A stretch of DNA of 64,000 bases. Origin: Candidatus Mediterraneibacter pullistercoris. Lineage in GTDB: Bacteria > Bacillota > Clostridia > Lachnospirales > Lachnospiraceae. Below, piece after piece: positions 17,622 to 26,649 of this stretch. The notes below the pieces were generated by a model. It made no database searches and had not been told where the DNA came from. It saw nothing but the letters and a program-made list of their open reading frames with translations. Position numbers and translations under genes: made by a program. Each line of letters opens with the position of its first letter. Position 1 is the first letter of the stretch. The stretch covers positions 1 to 64,000 of the forward strand of contig DXAU01000017.1 of NCBI GenBank assembly GCA_019116885.1, in the 5' to 3' direction.

Positions 17622-17650
17622 ATTTTAAGACATAACTGCTGCTCTGTCTA
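17622..17650 (-). promoter_or_regulatory. galM promoter
   Basis: TAGACA (17650-17645), 17-base spacer, TAAAAT (17627-17622). Confidence 0.55.
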
Positions 17651-17664
17651 TGATTTTTATGTAT

Positions 17665-17700
17665 ACAAAGAGTGGAAACAGCGCCCTGCCGTTTCCACTC
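17665..17700 (-). terminator. terminator after aldo/keto reductase gene
   Basis: Minus strand GAGTGGAAAC (17700-17691) pairs with GTTTCCACTC (17679-17670), with a GC-rich loop and then TTTGTAT. Confidence 0.7.
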
Positions 17701-17713
17701 CCATCCATTTTTC

Positions 17714-18751
17714 TTAGTCTTCCCAGCCTTTGATATGTCCGTCAAGATCCCAGAGATCTTTCCAGCTTTTGGCTCCCGGCCACAGGAATACCTGGCCTTT
17801 TACAAGGCGGCATCCTTTGTCCGCTTTTCTGATCTTCTCCATCTCTTCCTCTGTCAGCGGGTCTTCTGTCACGCACTTGAGGTTGTCAAGATACTGCTTT
17901 GGCTTCACGGAGAACGGGATCGGTATCTGCCCGTTCTGCACCGCCCATTTCAGGCATATGACAGCCGGATGCACATTGTGGGCTTTCGCCGCTTCGGCAA
18001 TCTCCGGCATCTCCATATCTGATACGTCCTCCGCCGTCCGGTCTCTTTCCGGGCGTGAAGGCGAACCGAGCGGACAATATCCGATCGGAACGATGTCATG
18101 TTCCTGAACATACTGGAACAGTTCCGGCTGCTGAAAGCCGGGATGAAGTTCCATCTCAATAGCCGCCGGCTGAATCCTGCACTGGGGCAGGACAAGTTCC
18201 AGTTTCGGTATCGTCATGTTGGACATACCGATATGACGCACTTTGCCATCTGAGACAAGCTGTTCACACTGTCTCCACACTGCCATGAACTCGTCTGCAA
18301 AGAACGGCCGCGAATCCGGGTTTCTTGAATCTCCGCCGCAGCCCGGCGCATGATAGTTCGGAAACGGCCAGTGCACGAGGTACAGATCGAGATAGTCCAG
18401 TCCAAGGTCTTCAAGGCTCTGCTCGCAGGATCGGATGACCTCTCCGTCTCCGTGCATGTCATTCCAGACTTTTCCTGTGATAAAAAGTTCTTCTCTTGTC
18501 ACAACCTTATCGTCGAACAGTTTCCTGAGCGTTGCGCCGATCTCTTTCTCATTCTGGTACACGCTCGCACAGTCGATGAGACGGTATCCGCCGCACACCG
18601 CTCCGTACACTGCCTCTGAGATCTCCTGTGCGCCATATTTATCAGATCCAAATGTACCGATGCCAAGCGCCGGTATCTCGCATCCCGTGTACAGGACTTT
18701 CTTCGGCACCGATGCAGGATCCACATAACCTGTGATTTCTTTGATATCCAT
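17714..18751 (-). CDS. aldo/keto reductase
   Basis: NADPH-dependent carbonyl reductase of the AKR superfamily, 345 residues with a TIM-barrel fold. The catalytic tetrad is visible as Asp60, Tyr65 (SVYQNE), Lys94 (ITGKVW) and His127 (YLVHWPF). The conserved GIGTFGSDKYG is at residues 31-41. It is the second gene of a pair with the zinc dehydrogenase (42-base gap), so both may handle the same polyol or sugar. The substrate is not evident. Confidence 0.92.
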   Translation of the reverse strand: MDIKEITGYVDPASVPKKVLYTGCEIPALGIGTFGSDKYGAQEISEAVYGAVCGGYRLIDCASVYQNEKEIGATLRKLFDDKVVTREELFITGKVWNDMHGDGEVIRSCEQSLEDLGLDYLDLYLVHWPFPNYHAPGCGGDSRNPDSRPFFADEFMAVWRQCEQLVSDGKVRHIGMSNMTIPKLELVLPQCRIQPAAIEMELHPGFQQPELFQYVQEHDIVPIGYCPLGSPSRPERDRTAEDVSDMEMPEIAEAAKAHNVHPAVICLKWAVQNGQIPIPFSVKPKQYLDNLKCVTEDPLTEEEMEKIRKADKGCRLVKGQVFLWPGAKSWKDLWDLDGHIKGWED

Positions 18752-18793
18752 ATGTCTATCCAGCCTCTTTCTTATGATCTGTCTCTCTGCCGC

Positions 18794-19873
18794 CTACTCG
18801 TTCTGGTTTCCAAAGATGACTGCCACCTTGCCGCAGTCGCCTTTTGCCATGAGCTGATAAGCCTCGCCCGCTTTCTCAATCGGAAATTCATGTGTGATAA
18901 GATCCTCGGGATGGATGCCCCATCTCACAAGACGCTCCACAAGCTCTTCCATTCTCCACAGGCTTGTGACCCATGATCCGTAGATCGTTTTCTGTCCATG
19001 GATGATGTCCGGGCTTGGGTTAAACGTACATGTCCCGCCTTCTCCGACAAATGCGATTCTGCCTCTGTCTCTTGTTGCACGGATCGCGAGCTGGCGTGCA
19101 GAATCATTTGCACTCGCATCAATCGCACGCTCTACACCGTTGCCCCCGGTCACTTCGAGGATCTTCTCCAGTGTGTCGCTGCCCGGAGCGAACACTTCGT
19201 CCACAAGATTTAATTTCTTTGCAAGTTCTATCCTGTATGGATTCATCTCCACACCAATCAGATGATTTGCGCCCATTGCTTTCGCAAGCATAAGTGCAGC
19301 CAGCCCGACCGGTCCAAGGCCTGTCACGAGCACAGCGTCATTTCCGCTGATCCCGATCTTCTCGATCGCCTCATAGACGGTACCGAACCCGCATGCCACC
19401 TGCGCGCCGTCCTTGTATGTAAGTTCATCCGGCAGTGCAATCAGGTCTTTCTCCTCTGCCAGAATATAAGGAGCCATACCGCCGTTTCTCTGCCAGCCGT
19501 ATGCGCGGCGGAACGGGCTCTTACAGGAAATGTAGTAACCTCTCCGGCAGTCGTTGCACACACCGCATCCTGAGATGTGGTAGACGATCACGCGGTCACC
19601 TTTCTTAAATCTGCGCAGGCCCTCTCCCTCTTCAACAATCACGCCGCAGGGTTCATGTCCGGCTACCATTCCGGGAATATAACCTTCCGCGCCCTTTCCG
19701 GTGTGCTCTCTGTAAATGCAGCGGATATCACTGCCGCAGATCGTTGTTGCCTTTGTCTGAATCAGCACCTCTCCGTGTCCTGGTTTCGGGATCTCAAACT
19801 CCTTCATCTCCACGGAACTGTTGCCGGGAAGAGTCGCGCCCACCATTGTCTTCGGGATCATTTTTACACCCAT
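18794..19873 (-). CDS. zinc-dependent medium-chain alcohol (polyol) dehydrogenase
   Basis: 359 residues. Catalytic zinc ligands are Cys46 (CGSD), His73 and Glu74 (GHEP); structural-zinc cysteines are 103, 106, 109 and 117. The nucleotide-binding GLGPVG is near residue 186. The family includes sorbitol and threonine dehydrogenases, so a sugar alcohol is a plausible substrate. GAGGAGG precedes the ATG at 19873. The gene is divergent from an AraC-type regulator. Its promoter has a perfect -10 but a poor -35, which fits activation. Confidence 0.93.
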   Translation of the reverse strand: MGVKMIPKTMVGATLPGNSSVEMKEFEIPKPGHGEVLIQTKATTICGSDIRCIYREHTGKGAEGYIPGMVAGHEPCGVIVEEGEGLRRFKKGDRVIVYHISGCGVCNDCRRGYYISCKSPFRRAYGWQRNGGMAPYILAEEKDLIALPDELTYKDGAQVACGFGTVYEAIEKIGISGNDAVLVTGLGPVGLAALMLAKAMGANHLIGVEMNPYRIELAKKLNLVDEVFAPGSDTLEKILEVTGGNGVERAIDASANDSARQLAIRATRDRGRIAFVGEGGTCTFNPSPDIIHGQKTIYGSWVTSLWRMEELVERLVRWGIHPEDLITHEFPIEKAGEAYQLMAKGDCGKVAVIFGNQNE

Positions 19874-19918
19874 TGTTTTACCTCCTCTGTTCTTACTGAA
19901 GTTCGTTTCTATGCTTTC

Positions 19919-20049
19919 ATTATATCAGGGCGCTGGAAAAGTATAAGAGAATACAGCGACAAAAGAAAAGGATTGATGTCGCATCAGCGAATATTTTCGT
20001 CTGTTGTCCGAAGATATCTGTTGTCCTGACAAAGAAACGGGATTATAAT
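19919..20049. promoter_or_regulatory. divergent dehydrogenase / AraC regulator promoter region
   Basis: Minus strand: a perfect TATAAT at 19924-19919 without a recognisable -35, suggesting activator dependence of the dehydrogenase-reductase pair. Plus strand: TTGTCC (20021-20026), 17-base spacer, TATAAT (20044-20049) for the regulator gene. A direct repeat CTGTTGTCC at 20001-20009 and 20018-20026 (17-bp period) overlaps the regulator's -35 and is a candidate AraC-type binding site. Confidence 0.6.
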
Positions 20050-20121
20050 CACAGTATACACAGATACGGATCCGCATACCGGTTTCCCGTTTCATGCGGT
20101 GAGAAAGAAAGGAGTTCTGAT

Positions 20122-21006
20122 ATGGTGCAGAGAACGGAAAACAGAATCGGAAAATTTTATGACAAGGTCGATCTCTCTTTTCCGATCGGAAATATACGCT
20201 GTTACGCTCTTAAGTTCTCCTTTGAGCATCTTGGGCGCTCCTTCCCCAGCCACAGCCACAGCAACAACAGTTGGGAAATACACTATATCCCCTACGGAAA
20301 AGGGACGATCACACTTGACCATGAAATTCATCGGGTGGGACCCGGTTCTTTCTTTATCAACGGCCCCCATATGGAGCACTCTCAGACGCCGGATCCCAAA
20401 GATCCCATGACGGAATACTGTATCTACCTGAAGTTCGATCCGAAAAGCCGGCCTCTTATTCAGAAACAGAATCCGGATTTTCTCAATCACTTTCTGGGAA
20501 CGGATAGATACGCAGGCGCTGACAAACAGAATCTGCATCCTCTGATGCAGTCACTCTTCAGGGAACTTGAGAACAAGGACGTCGGTTACCACTCTCTGCT
20601 CGCATCTTTGCTGACACAGCTTATTGTGCTCAGCGTGCGCAATCTGGACCTGCCGGGAAGCAAAGAGCCGGCGGCAGAATCCTCTGTCGCTGACCGGAGT
20701 TACCTTATTATTGAAGAATCTTTCCTGTATGAATATCAGGATCTGACACTGGAAAAGCTCTCCTCCCGTCTGGGACTGAGCCACCGCCAGACCGAGCGGC
20801 TGCTGCAGAAGCACTACGGGAAGACTTTTCTCCAGAAGAAGTTCGAGGCCAAGATGTCTGCTGCCCTGCCCCTTTTGGAAGATCTCTCCAACAGTATCAC
20901 GGATATCTCCGTCCTGCTCGGATACTCGTCTGTAGAGCACTTCTCAGCAGCTTTCCGCCAGTATTACGGCATGTCTGCAAGGGAATGGCGCAGACAGTGC
21001 CTGTGA
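20122..21006 (+). CDS. AraC-family transcriptional regulator
   Basis: 294 residues. The N-terminal half is a cupin sensing domain (PSHSHSNNSWEIHYIPYGKGTITLD, residues 42-66). The C-terminal ~100 residues are the double helix-turn-helix of AraC/XylS proteins (LTLEKLSSRLGLSHRQTERLLQ and the ISVLLGYSSVEHFSAAFRQYYGMS signature). AAAGGAG precedes the ATG. It is divergent from the dehydrogenase/reductase pair and most likely switches it on in response to a sugar or related ligand. Confidence 0.93.
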   Translation: MVQRTENRIGKFYDKVDLSFPIGNIRCYALKFSFEHLGRSFPSHSHSNNSWEIHYIPYGKGTITLDHEIHRVGPGSFFINGPHMEHSQTPDPKDPMTEYCIYLKFDPKSRPLIQKQNPDFLNHFLGTDRYAGADKQNLHPLMQSLFRELENKDVGYHSLLASLLTQLIVLSVRNLDLPGSKEPAAESSVADRSYLIIEESFLYEYQDLTLEKLSSRLGLSHRQTERLLQKHYGKTFLQKKFEAKMSAALPLLEDLSNSITDISVLLGYSSVEHFSAAFRQYYGMSAREWRRQCL

Positions 21007-21030
21007 GTCTCACACTGCCGGAACAGGAGG

Positions 21031-23148
21031 TTATCTTCTTCCAAACAGTCTGAAAAACCGGCGGATAAGAGACGTTTTCTCCGTTTTATGTACCTGAGCC
21101 GCCGGCCGTCTGGCGTTGAGCGCTTCCTTCATAAACGTTTCCTGGGCATTGACGCGCCCGTCCCCTGCTTTCTTTCTGTAAGTACCGTCGCTGAGCATCT
21201 CTCTTGCTTTCACATTGTCCGAAATCATGACATGCAGGTCATGGATGAGACGTTTCTTTATCCTCTCATCGAAGATCGGACAGGCTGCCTCCACTCGCTT
21301 CTCTGTATTCCTTGTCATCATATCCGCCGAGCCGATATACACTTTCGCATCTGCGCCGGAACCAAACACAAACACCCGTGGGTGCTCCAGATACCGACCG
21401 ACGATGCTCGTCACTCTGAGATTGTCCGTCTTTCCCGGGATTCCCGGAAGTATGCAGCAGATGCCCCGCACGATCAGGTCAATCTTCACTCCTGCCGCTG
21501 ATGCCTCAGATATCTTGTGAATGAAGTCCACATCTGTCAGTGAGTTCATCTTCATTACGATCCTGCCCCGCTCCCCTTTTCTGATCTCATCATCGATGAG
21601 GGAGAGCACTCTGCTTTTGAGTCCTTTCGGAGAGACGAGGAGGTGATGGTATGCTCCGTCAAGATTTCCGATAGACATATTTTTGAAAAAGACAGCCGCA
21701 TCCTCACCGATCTCCTGGTCTGAGGTCATGAGGGAATAATCGGTGTACATTTTTGCCGTCTTTTCATTATAATTGCCTGTTCCCACCTGGGTGATATACT
21801 TTATTGCTCCCTTTTCCCTGTATGTGATCAGACAGATCTTGGAGTGGACCTTGTATTCCTCAAATCCATACAGTACGCGGCAGCCCGCCTCTTCGAGACG
21901 CTCCGACCAGTCAATGTTGTTCTGCTCGTCAAATCTGGCGCGCAGCTCAATCAGGACAGTTACTTCTTTGCCATTCTCAGCAGCGGCGCACAGGTACTCC
22001 ACGAGTCTCGCTTTCTTTGCCAGGCGGTAGATCGTGATCTTAATCGTCATCACGCCGGGATCGGCCGCCGCTTCTTTGATAAGCTGAAGGAACGGCTCCA
22101 TGCTCTCATACGGATAGGAGAGCAGCACATCTTTCTTCTTTACCTGCTCCATCACACTTCCGTCTGCCAGAGATGCAGACGGCTGCGGGGTAAATGGCGG
22201 GTCTATAAGAGCGCGTTTCTTTGACTCCGGTATCCTTTCTGCGATCTTAAAAATATAGCCCAGTTTCATCGGCATCTTTGTACGGAAGATACATGCAGGC
22301 GTGATCCCGAACCGGCTGCAGAAATATTTCTCCATCTCTTTGCCAAGGGGAAATGCCGTCTCCAGCCGCACCACTGCCATCCTTCTCCTCTTATTGAGCG
22401 TCTCTTTCATAATACAGCGGAAATCCCCGCTGTCAGCGTACGCCTCATCATCAGGGGAGATATCGGCGTTTCTCGTCACACAGATATAGTTTTTATCTGA
22501 CACCTCATACTTATCGAATACCAGCTCCAGGTGCTCCATGATGACTTTCTCCATACGGACATAGCGGATATCATTTCCCGGCAGGCAGAGAATATCCGAA
22601 ATATACTGCGGCACCGGGACAATCCCCATCATGCTCTTGCTCCCCTTTTTCAGATCCGCGACTACATAGATCTCCTTGTTGAGAAGATGAGGGAAAGGAT
22701 GGTTGGCATCTACAATCTGAGGCGACAGCACAGGGAGCACCTGTTCTTTGAAATACTTCCTGACATACTTCTTCTCCTGCTGTTCCAGTTCTTTAAAATC
22801 GAGTCCGCAGACGCCGTACGGTCTGAGCTGTTTCTTAATCTCCGCATAGGTCTTGTCTCGTTCTTTATACAGCGGCGCCACAGCCTGATAGATGGCGTCA
22901 AGCTGCTCTCCCGGCGTCATTCCGGATCTGCTGTCGCACTTCTTATTGTCTGCTTCTGTCATGTCATAGAGGCTGCCTGCGCGGATCATGAAAAATTCAT
23001 CCAGATTACTTGTAAAGATCGCAACGAACTTCATCCGCTCCATAAGCGGGACCGTCTCATCCCTTGCCTCTTCGAGCACTCTCTGGTTAAATCTAAGCCA
23101 TGAGAGTTCTCTGTTCTGAGTATATCCGGGCGTTCCTGCCACTCCCAT
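21031..23148 (-). CDS. ppk: polyphosphate kinase 1
   Basis: Makes inorganic polyphosphate from ATP. The 705-residue protein shows the N domain (YTQNRELSWLRFNQRVLEEA, residues 10-29), the head domain and two phospholipase-D-like catalytic domains. The phosphorylated histidine lies in EYKVHSKICLI, followed by QVGTGNYNEKTAKMYTD. The C-terminal GSADMMTRN stretch is intact. The start has AAGGAGAGG upstream. It lies 41 bases after the patatin-like gene and is probably co-transcribed with it. No exopolyphosphatase gene is adjacent. Confidence 0.96.
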   Translation of the reverse strand: MGVAGTPGYTQNRELSWLRFNQRVLEEARDETVPLMERMKFVAIFTSNLDEFFMIRAGSLYDMTEADNKKCDSRSGMTPGEQLDAIYQAVAPLYKERDKTYAEIKKQLRPYGVCGLDFKELEQQEKKYVRKYFKEQVLPVLSPQIVDANHPFPHLLNKEIYVVADLKKGSKSMMGIVPVPQYISDILCLPGNDIRYVRMEKVIMEHLELVFDKYEVSDKNYICVTRNADISPDDEAYADSGDFRCIMKETLNKRRRMAVVRLETAFPLGKEMEKYFCSRFGITPACIFRTKMPMKLGYIFKIAERIPESKKRALIDPPFTPQPSASLADGSVMEQVKKKDVLLSYPYESMEPFLQLIKEAAADPGVMTIKITIYRLAKKARLVEYLCAAAENGKEVTVLIELRARFDEQNNIDWSERLEEAGCRVLYGFEEYKVHSKICLITYREKGAIKYITQVGTGNYNEKTAKMYTDYSLMTSDQEIGEDAAVFFKNMSIGNLDGAYHHLLVSPKGLKSRVLSLIDDEIRKGERGRIVMKMNSLTDVDFIHKISEASAAGVKIDLIVRGICCILPGIPGKTDNLRVTSIVGRYLEHPRVFVFGSGADAKVYIGSADMMTRNTEKRVEAACPIFDERIKKRLIHDLHVMISDNVKAREMLSDGTYRKKAGDGRVNAQETFMKEALNARRPAAQVHKTEKTSLIRRFFRLFGRR

Positions 23149-23189
23149 TCTGACCTCTCCTTGTTCCTTTCCTCTCTGTCATTTCCCCG

Positions 23190-24053
23190 TCACTTTTCCA
23201 GATATGCCATCAGATCCTCAAGCCTGCGCTCCATGTAGTGATATCCGTGCTCATAAAATGCCTGAAGAGTCTCCCGGTTGCGTTCCAGCCTGGACACAGG
23301 TCTGACCTGGGGTCTTAAAATGAAGATCTCTCCGCTCTTCTCGAGCTGGTCCAGATAGTTCATCGTTTTATTATATTCAAAACTCCGCCGGAATATTGTA
23401 CGGATCAGATTTGGATAAGACTTGTACGCTCTCCTGTACACTCTCTGCATGGCAGGGGATACTACTTTCTTGCGATACCCCTGATTCTTTGTCAGAATCA
23501 CCACGATTTTCTCATTGTCGAGCTTCTGCGCACGCCGGATAGGCACAGAATCTGCCAGGCCGCCATCCAGGTAAGGAACATCATCTACATTGACAATCGG
23601 CGTCAGGAGCGGCATACTGCAGGAGGCACGGCAGATTTTCATCAGTCTGTTCCGGTCATGATCCTCCGTCATATATTCTGCCTTTCCGGTAAGACAGTTG
23701 GTCGTCACAATCTCACAGGTAATCTCGGAATTAAAATAAGTGTCATAATCAAACGGCAGCGTCTCATTCGGAAATTGATCAAAGATCAGATCCATGTTCA
23801 TCACGCTCTTCTCTTTTACAAAATCCCGGATGCCATAATAATAATTTCCGCTCCTGTCCATCGGTATCATACAGTCTCTCGTCCTGCCCGGCTGTTTCGA
23901 CACATAATCCACAGCATTGCAGGATCCTGCTGAAACTCCGATCACATGTGACATATAAATATCTTTCTCCATCAGAAAATCCAGAGCCCCGGAGGTGAAA
24001 ACGCCCCTTGTGGCGCCTCCTTCCAGGACGAGTGTTGCTTTTTTAACCGTCAT
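23190..24053 (-). CDS. patatin-like phospholipase family protein
   Basis: Predicted lipid acyl hydrolase of 287 residues with a Ser-Asp dyad. The oxyanion stretch EGGATRG is at residues 11-17, the nucleophile is Ser41 in GVSAG, and the Asp is in DGGLADS near residue 161. It resembles the RssA/YlbK group of Firmicutes. I prefer ATG 24053 with GAGGG upstream over a GTG at 24062. A -10 TATAAT at 24138-24133 could serve it. The true substrate is unknown. Confidence 0.88.
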   Translation of the reverse strand: MTVKKATLVLEGGATRGVFTSGALDFLMEKDIYMSHVIGVSAGSCNAVDYVSKQPGRTRDCMIPMDRSGNYYYGIRDFVKEKSVMNMDLIFDQFPNETLPFDYDTYFNSEITCEIVTTNCLTGKAEYMTEDHDRNRLMKICRASCSMPLLTPIVNVDDVPYLDGGLADSVPIRRAQKLDNEKIVVILTKNQGYRKKVVSPAMQRVYRRAYKSYPNLIRTIFRRSFEYNKTMNYLDQLEKSGEIFILRPQVRPVSRLERNRETLQAFYEHGYHYMERRLEDLMAYLEK

Positions 24054-24132
24054 ATTATTCACCCTCTTTTCCTGTCATCTAATTCAGATCAGCGTTCAAT
24101 CCATGCGGTATATAACCGGACTGCTGCTATCT

Positions 24133-24195
24133 ATTATATACTGTTTTTCCTTGTTCGGAAACCCCTTGCCTTTTCATGGGAATCCATGGTAATAT
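24133..24195. promoter_or_regulatory. divergent promoters: patatin-like gene (-) and ABC-F gene (+)
   Basis: Minus: TATAAT (24138-24133) with a weak TTTCCG 17 bases upstream. Plus: TTGCCT (24166-24171), 18-base spacer, TAATAT (24190-24195). Confidence 0.5.
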
Positions 24196-24242
24196 AAGCG
24201 TTGATGCAAAATCAGTTTCAGTTCAATTAAGGAGATATTGTA

Positions 24243-25877
24243 ATGATCAGTGCAAACAATGTGACACTGCGCGTAGGCAAAAAAGCGCTTTTTGAAGACG
24301 TCAACATCAAGTTCACCGAAGGAAACTGTTACGGTCTTATCGGCGCCAACGGAGCCGGGAAATCTACTTTCCTTAAGATCCTCTCGGGACAGCTCGAACC
24401 TACAAAAGGAGAAGTTGCCATCACTCCCGGCGAAAGACTGTCTTTCCTGCAGCAGGACCATTTTAAATATGACGAATATCCGGTACTCGACACAGTCATC
24501 ATGGGCAACGCCCGTCTGTATGAGATTATGAAAGAAAAAGAAGTCATCTATGCAAAAGAAGACTTCACCGACGAGGACGGCATCAGGGCAAGCGAGCTGG
24601 AGGCAGAATTTGCCACCATGAACGGGTGGGAAGCAGAGTCTGACGCAGCTTCTCTGCTGAACGGACTTGGAATTGACACAGAGCTTCACTATAAACTCAT
24701 GAAAGACCTGACCGGTCCGGAAAAAGTAAAGGTTCTTCTCGCCCAGGCATTGTTCGGCAATCCGGACATCCTGCTCCTAGACGAGCCGACCAACCACCTT
24801 GACCTGGATGCCATTGCATGGCTGGAAGAGTTTCTGATAAACTTCGACAATACTGTCATCGTAGTCTCTCATGACCGTTATTTCTTAAATAAAGTATGTA
24901 CTCAGATCGCGGACATCGACTACGGAAAGATACAGCTCTATGCCGGAAACTACGACTTCTGGTATGAGTCCAGCCAGCTTCTCATCCGCCAGATGAAAGA
25001 GGCGAACAAAAAGAAAGAAGAAAAGATAAAGGAACTGCAGGAATTCATCTCCCGTTTCAGCGCCAACGCTTCAAAGTCAAAGCAGGCGACTTCAAGAAAG
25101 CGCGCGCTGGAGAAGATCCAGTTAGATGAGATCAAACCTTCAAGCAGGAAGTATCCTTATATTGATTTCCGCCCCAGCCGCGAGATCGGCAACGAAGTCC
25201 TCACAGTAGAAGGGCTGTCAAAGACCATTGACGGAGAGAAAATACTCGATAACATCAGCTTCACCCTGGGACATGACGACAAAGTTGCCTTTGTCGGAGG
25301 CAACGAGCTCGCCAAGACCGTCCTGTTCAAGATCCTGATCGGAGAGATGGAACCTGATGAGGGAACCTATAAATGGGGTGTAACTACCTCACAGGCATAT
25401 TTTCCCAAGGATTTCGGCGGTGAATTTGACAGTGACTATACTATCACGGAATGGCTCACGCAGTATTCGGAAGAAAAGGATGTCACCTATGTCCGCGGTT
25501 TCCTTGGACGGATGCTCTTCTCGGGCGAGGACGGCGTCAAGAAGCTGAAAGTATTATCCGGTGGTGAGAAAGTCCGCTGCCTGATCTCAAAAATGATGAT
25601 CTCCGGCGCTAATGTGCTGCTCCTCGACGAACCGACCAACCACCTTGATATGGAGGCCATCACAGCTCTCAACAACGGACTTATCAAGTTCCCCGGTGTG
25701 CTTCTCTTCACATCAAGAGACCATCAGATCGTCCAGACAACGGCGAATCGTATCATGGAGATCGTACCGGGCGGACACCTCATCGATAAGATCACGACTT
25801 ATGACGAATATCTCGAAAGCGACGAGATGGCAAGAAAGAGACAGACTTACTCGGTACAGACAGAGGAAGATGATTAA
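24243..25877 (+). CDS. ABC-F family ATPase (YkpA/YbiT-like)
   Basis: 544 residues, two ATP-binding domains joined by a charged linker (about residues 250-300), no membrane segments. ABC-F proteins act on ribosomes. Site 1 has Walker A GANGAGKST (34-42) but a degenerate signature, LTGPEKVKVLL. Site 2 has a degenerate Walker A (GGNELAKTVLF) but a good signature, LSGGEKVR. This asymmetry is, from memory, shared by Bacillus YkpA. The second H-loop reads SRDH where His is expected in place of Arg. Overall similarity to YkpA is strong, so a housekeeping ribosome role is likelier than drug resistance. Confidence 0.92.
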   Translation: MISANNVTLRVGKKALFEDVNIKFTEGNCYGLIGANGAGKSTFLKILSGQLEPTKGEVAITPGERLSFLQQDHFKYDEYPVLDTVIMGNARLYEIMKEKEVIYAKEDFTDEDGIRASELEAEFATMNGWEAESDAASLLNGLGIDTELHYKLMKDLTGPEKVKVLLAQALFGNPDILLLDEPTNHLDLDAIAWLEEFLINFDNTVIVVSHDRYFLNKVCTQIADIDYGKIQLYAGNYDFWYESSQLLIRQMKEANKKKEEKIKELQEFISRFSANASKSKQATSRKRALEKIQLDEIKPSSRKYPYIDFRPSREIGNEVLTVEGLSKTIDGEKILDNISFTLGHDDKVAFVGGNELAKTVLFKILIGEMEPDEGTYKWGVTTSQAYFPKDFGGEFDSDYTITEWLTQYSEEKDVTYVRGFLGRMLFSGEDGVKKLKVLSGGEKVRCLISKMMISGANVLLLDEPTNHLDMEAITALNNGLIKFPGVLLFTSRDHQIVQTTANRIMEIVPGGHLIDKITTYDEYLESDEMARKRQTYSVQTEEDD

Positions 25878-25975
25878 TTACTGATTAATTTGATTTTCAG
25901 GCTTTCCTTTTGGCCGGGATTCTGATATAATGTAAAAGCTGTGGCATCATAATCAGTCCACGGCACATATGAGAT

Positions 25976-26064
25976 GGAGACGTATCGAAGTGGTCATAAC
26001 GGGGCGCACTCGAAATGCGTTTGTCCTTCGGGGCACGAGGGTTCGAATCCCTCCGTCTCCGCCA
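25976..26064 (+). tRNA. tRNA-Ser (anticodon CGA)
   Basis: The acceptor stem GGAGACG pairs with CGTCTCC. The anticodon stem GCGCA/TGCGT closes the loop CTCGAAA, giving anticodon CGA, which reads UCG. There is a long variable arm, as in tRNA-Ser, and a T arm with GTTCGAATC. The discriminator is G26061, and CCA is encoded at 26062-26064. Confidence 0.97.
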
Positions 26065-26075
26065 GAGAATCCAGT

Positions 26076-26107
26076 CCTCAAGCGGGTTTCCGTTTGAGGG
26101 CTTTTTT
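26076..26107 (+). terminator. terminator after tRNA-Ser
   Basis: CCTCAAGCGG (26076-26085) pairs with CCGTTTGAGG (26090-26099), followed by GC and six T (26102-26107). Confidence 0.9.
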
Positions 26108-26319
26108 GTTCCCACAATCCTGTCCTCCTCAACCGCAAGCAGTTCCTCACGGAGTTTCAGCATCTTCTCCCTGTGGTTGTAGGTTTCAATATCCATAACG
26201 ACTAAATCTCCCTCGCCATTCTTGGTAAGGAAAACTGGCTCTGCGGTCTTTCTGCACATTTCAGCAATCTCGCTGTAATTCTGACGGATTGCTGCGGATG
26301 GACGAATATTCATATCCAC
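26105..26319 (-). pseudogene. Phd/YefM-type antitoxin, truncated at the tRNA-Ser terminator
   Basis: About 70 residues match the N-terminal DNA-binding part of Phd/YefM antitoxins: MNIRPSAAIRQNYSEI, then PVFLTKNGEGDLVVMDIETY, then LREELLAVEEDRI. At about residue 72 the frame enters the terminator and then the antisense of the tRNA, so the C-terminal toxin-binding tail is missing. The remaining open frame to 25897 is tRNA antisense. No RelE/Doc toxin gene is next to it. This looks like one end of a mobile element that integrated at, or was deleted up to, the tRNA gene. Confidence 0.75.
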
Positions 26320-26649
26320 ACCTCCCGTTTGTATTTGGTAGTAGTATTCTAATCATATTACATTTATTTCATGATACCAAGTCAATATGCGCAGAAAAAT
26401 ATATGATGTTGAACAGCAAAAAGAACCTCTTTTTTTCGCCTCGTTTTCTGCTGCAATTCTGATATATGACCATAAATCGTTCAATGCTAAGAGGTACATT
26501 TTTCATGACTGGGAAGCCGCCCTCTCATCTTTTCGCCCTTTCTGGTCGAAATTGGTCGAATTTTTTATCTTGTCTGTCATAATATTACATTTTACGATAT
26601 TATAGGTGTTCCAGAGAACAGGCTGCTCAAATGAGAGGGGCACAAAAAG
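26320..26649. other. intergenic stretch with tandem Spo0A-box-like repeats
   Basis: A/T-rich and without a convincing gene. It holds two direct repeats of GGTCGAA at 26544-26550 and 26554-26560, 10 bp apart; the Spo0A box is TGTCGAA. A possible -10 TATTAT lies at 26598-26603, with no good -35. It leads into the orphan Spo0A-domain gene. Confidence 0.6.

Noticed and set aside
24174-24689. 171-residue open frame antisense to the start of the ABC-F gene
   Set aside because: It is the complement of a strongly conserved ATPase, has no ribosome binding site and no family features.
26387-26605. 72-residue open frame before the orphan Spo0A-domain gene
   Set aside because: No ribosome binding site, no recognisable domain, and it covers the candidate regulatory repeats.
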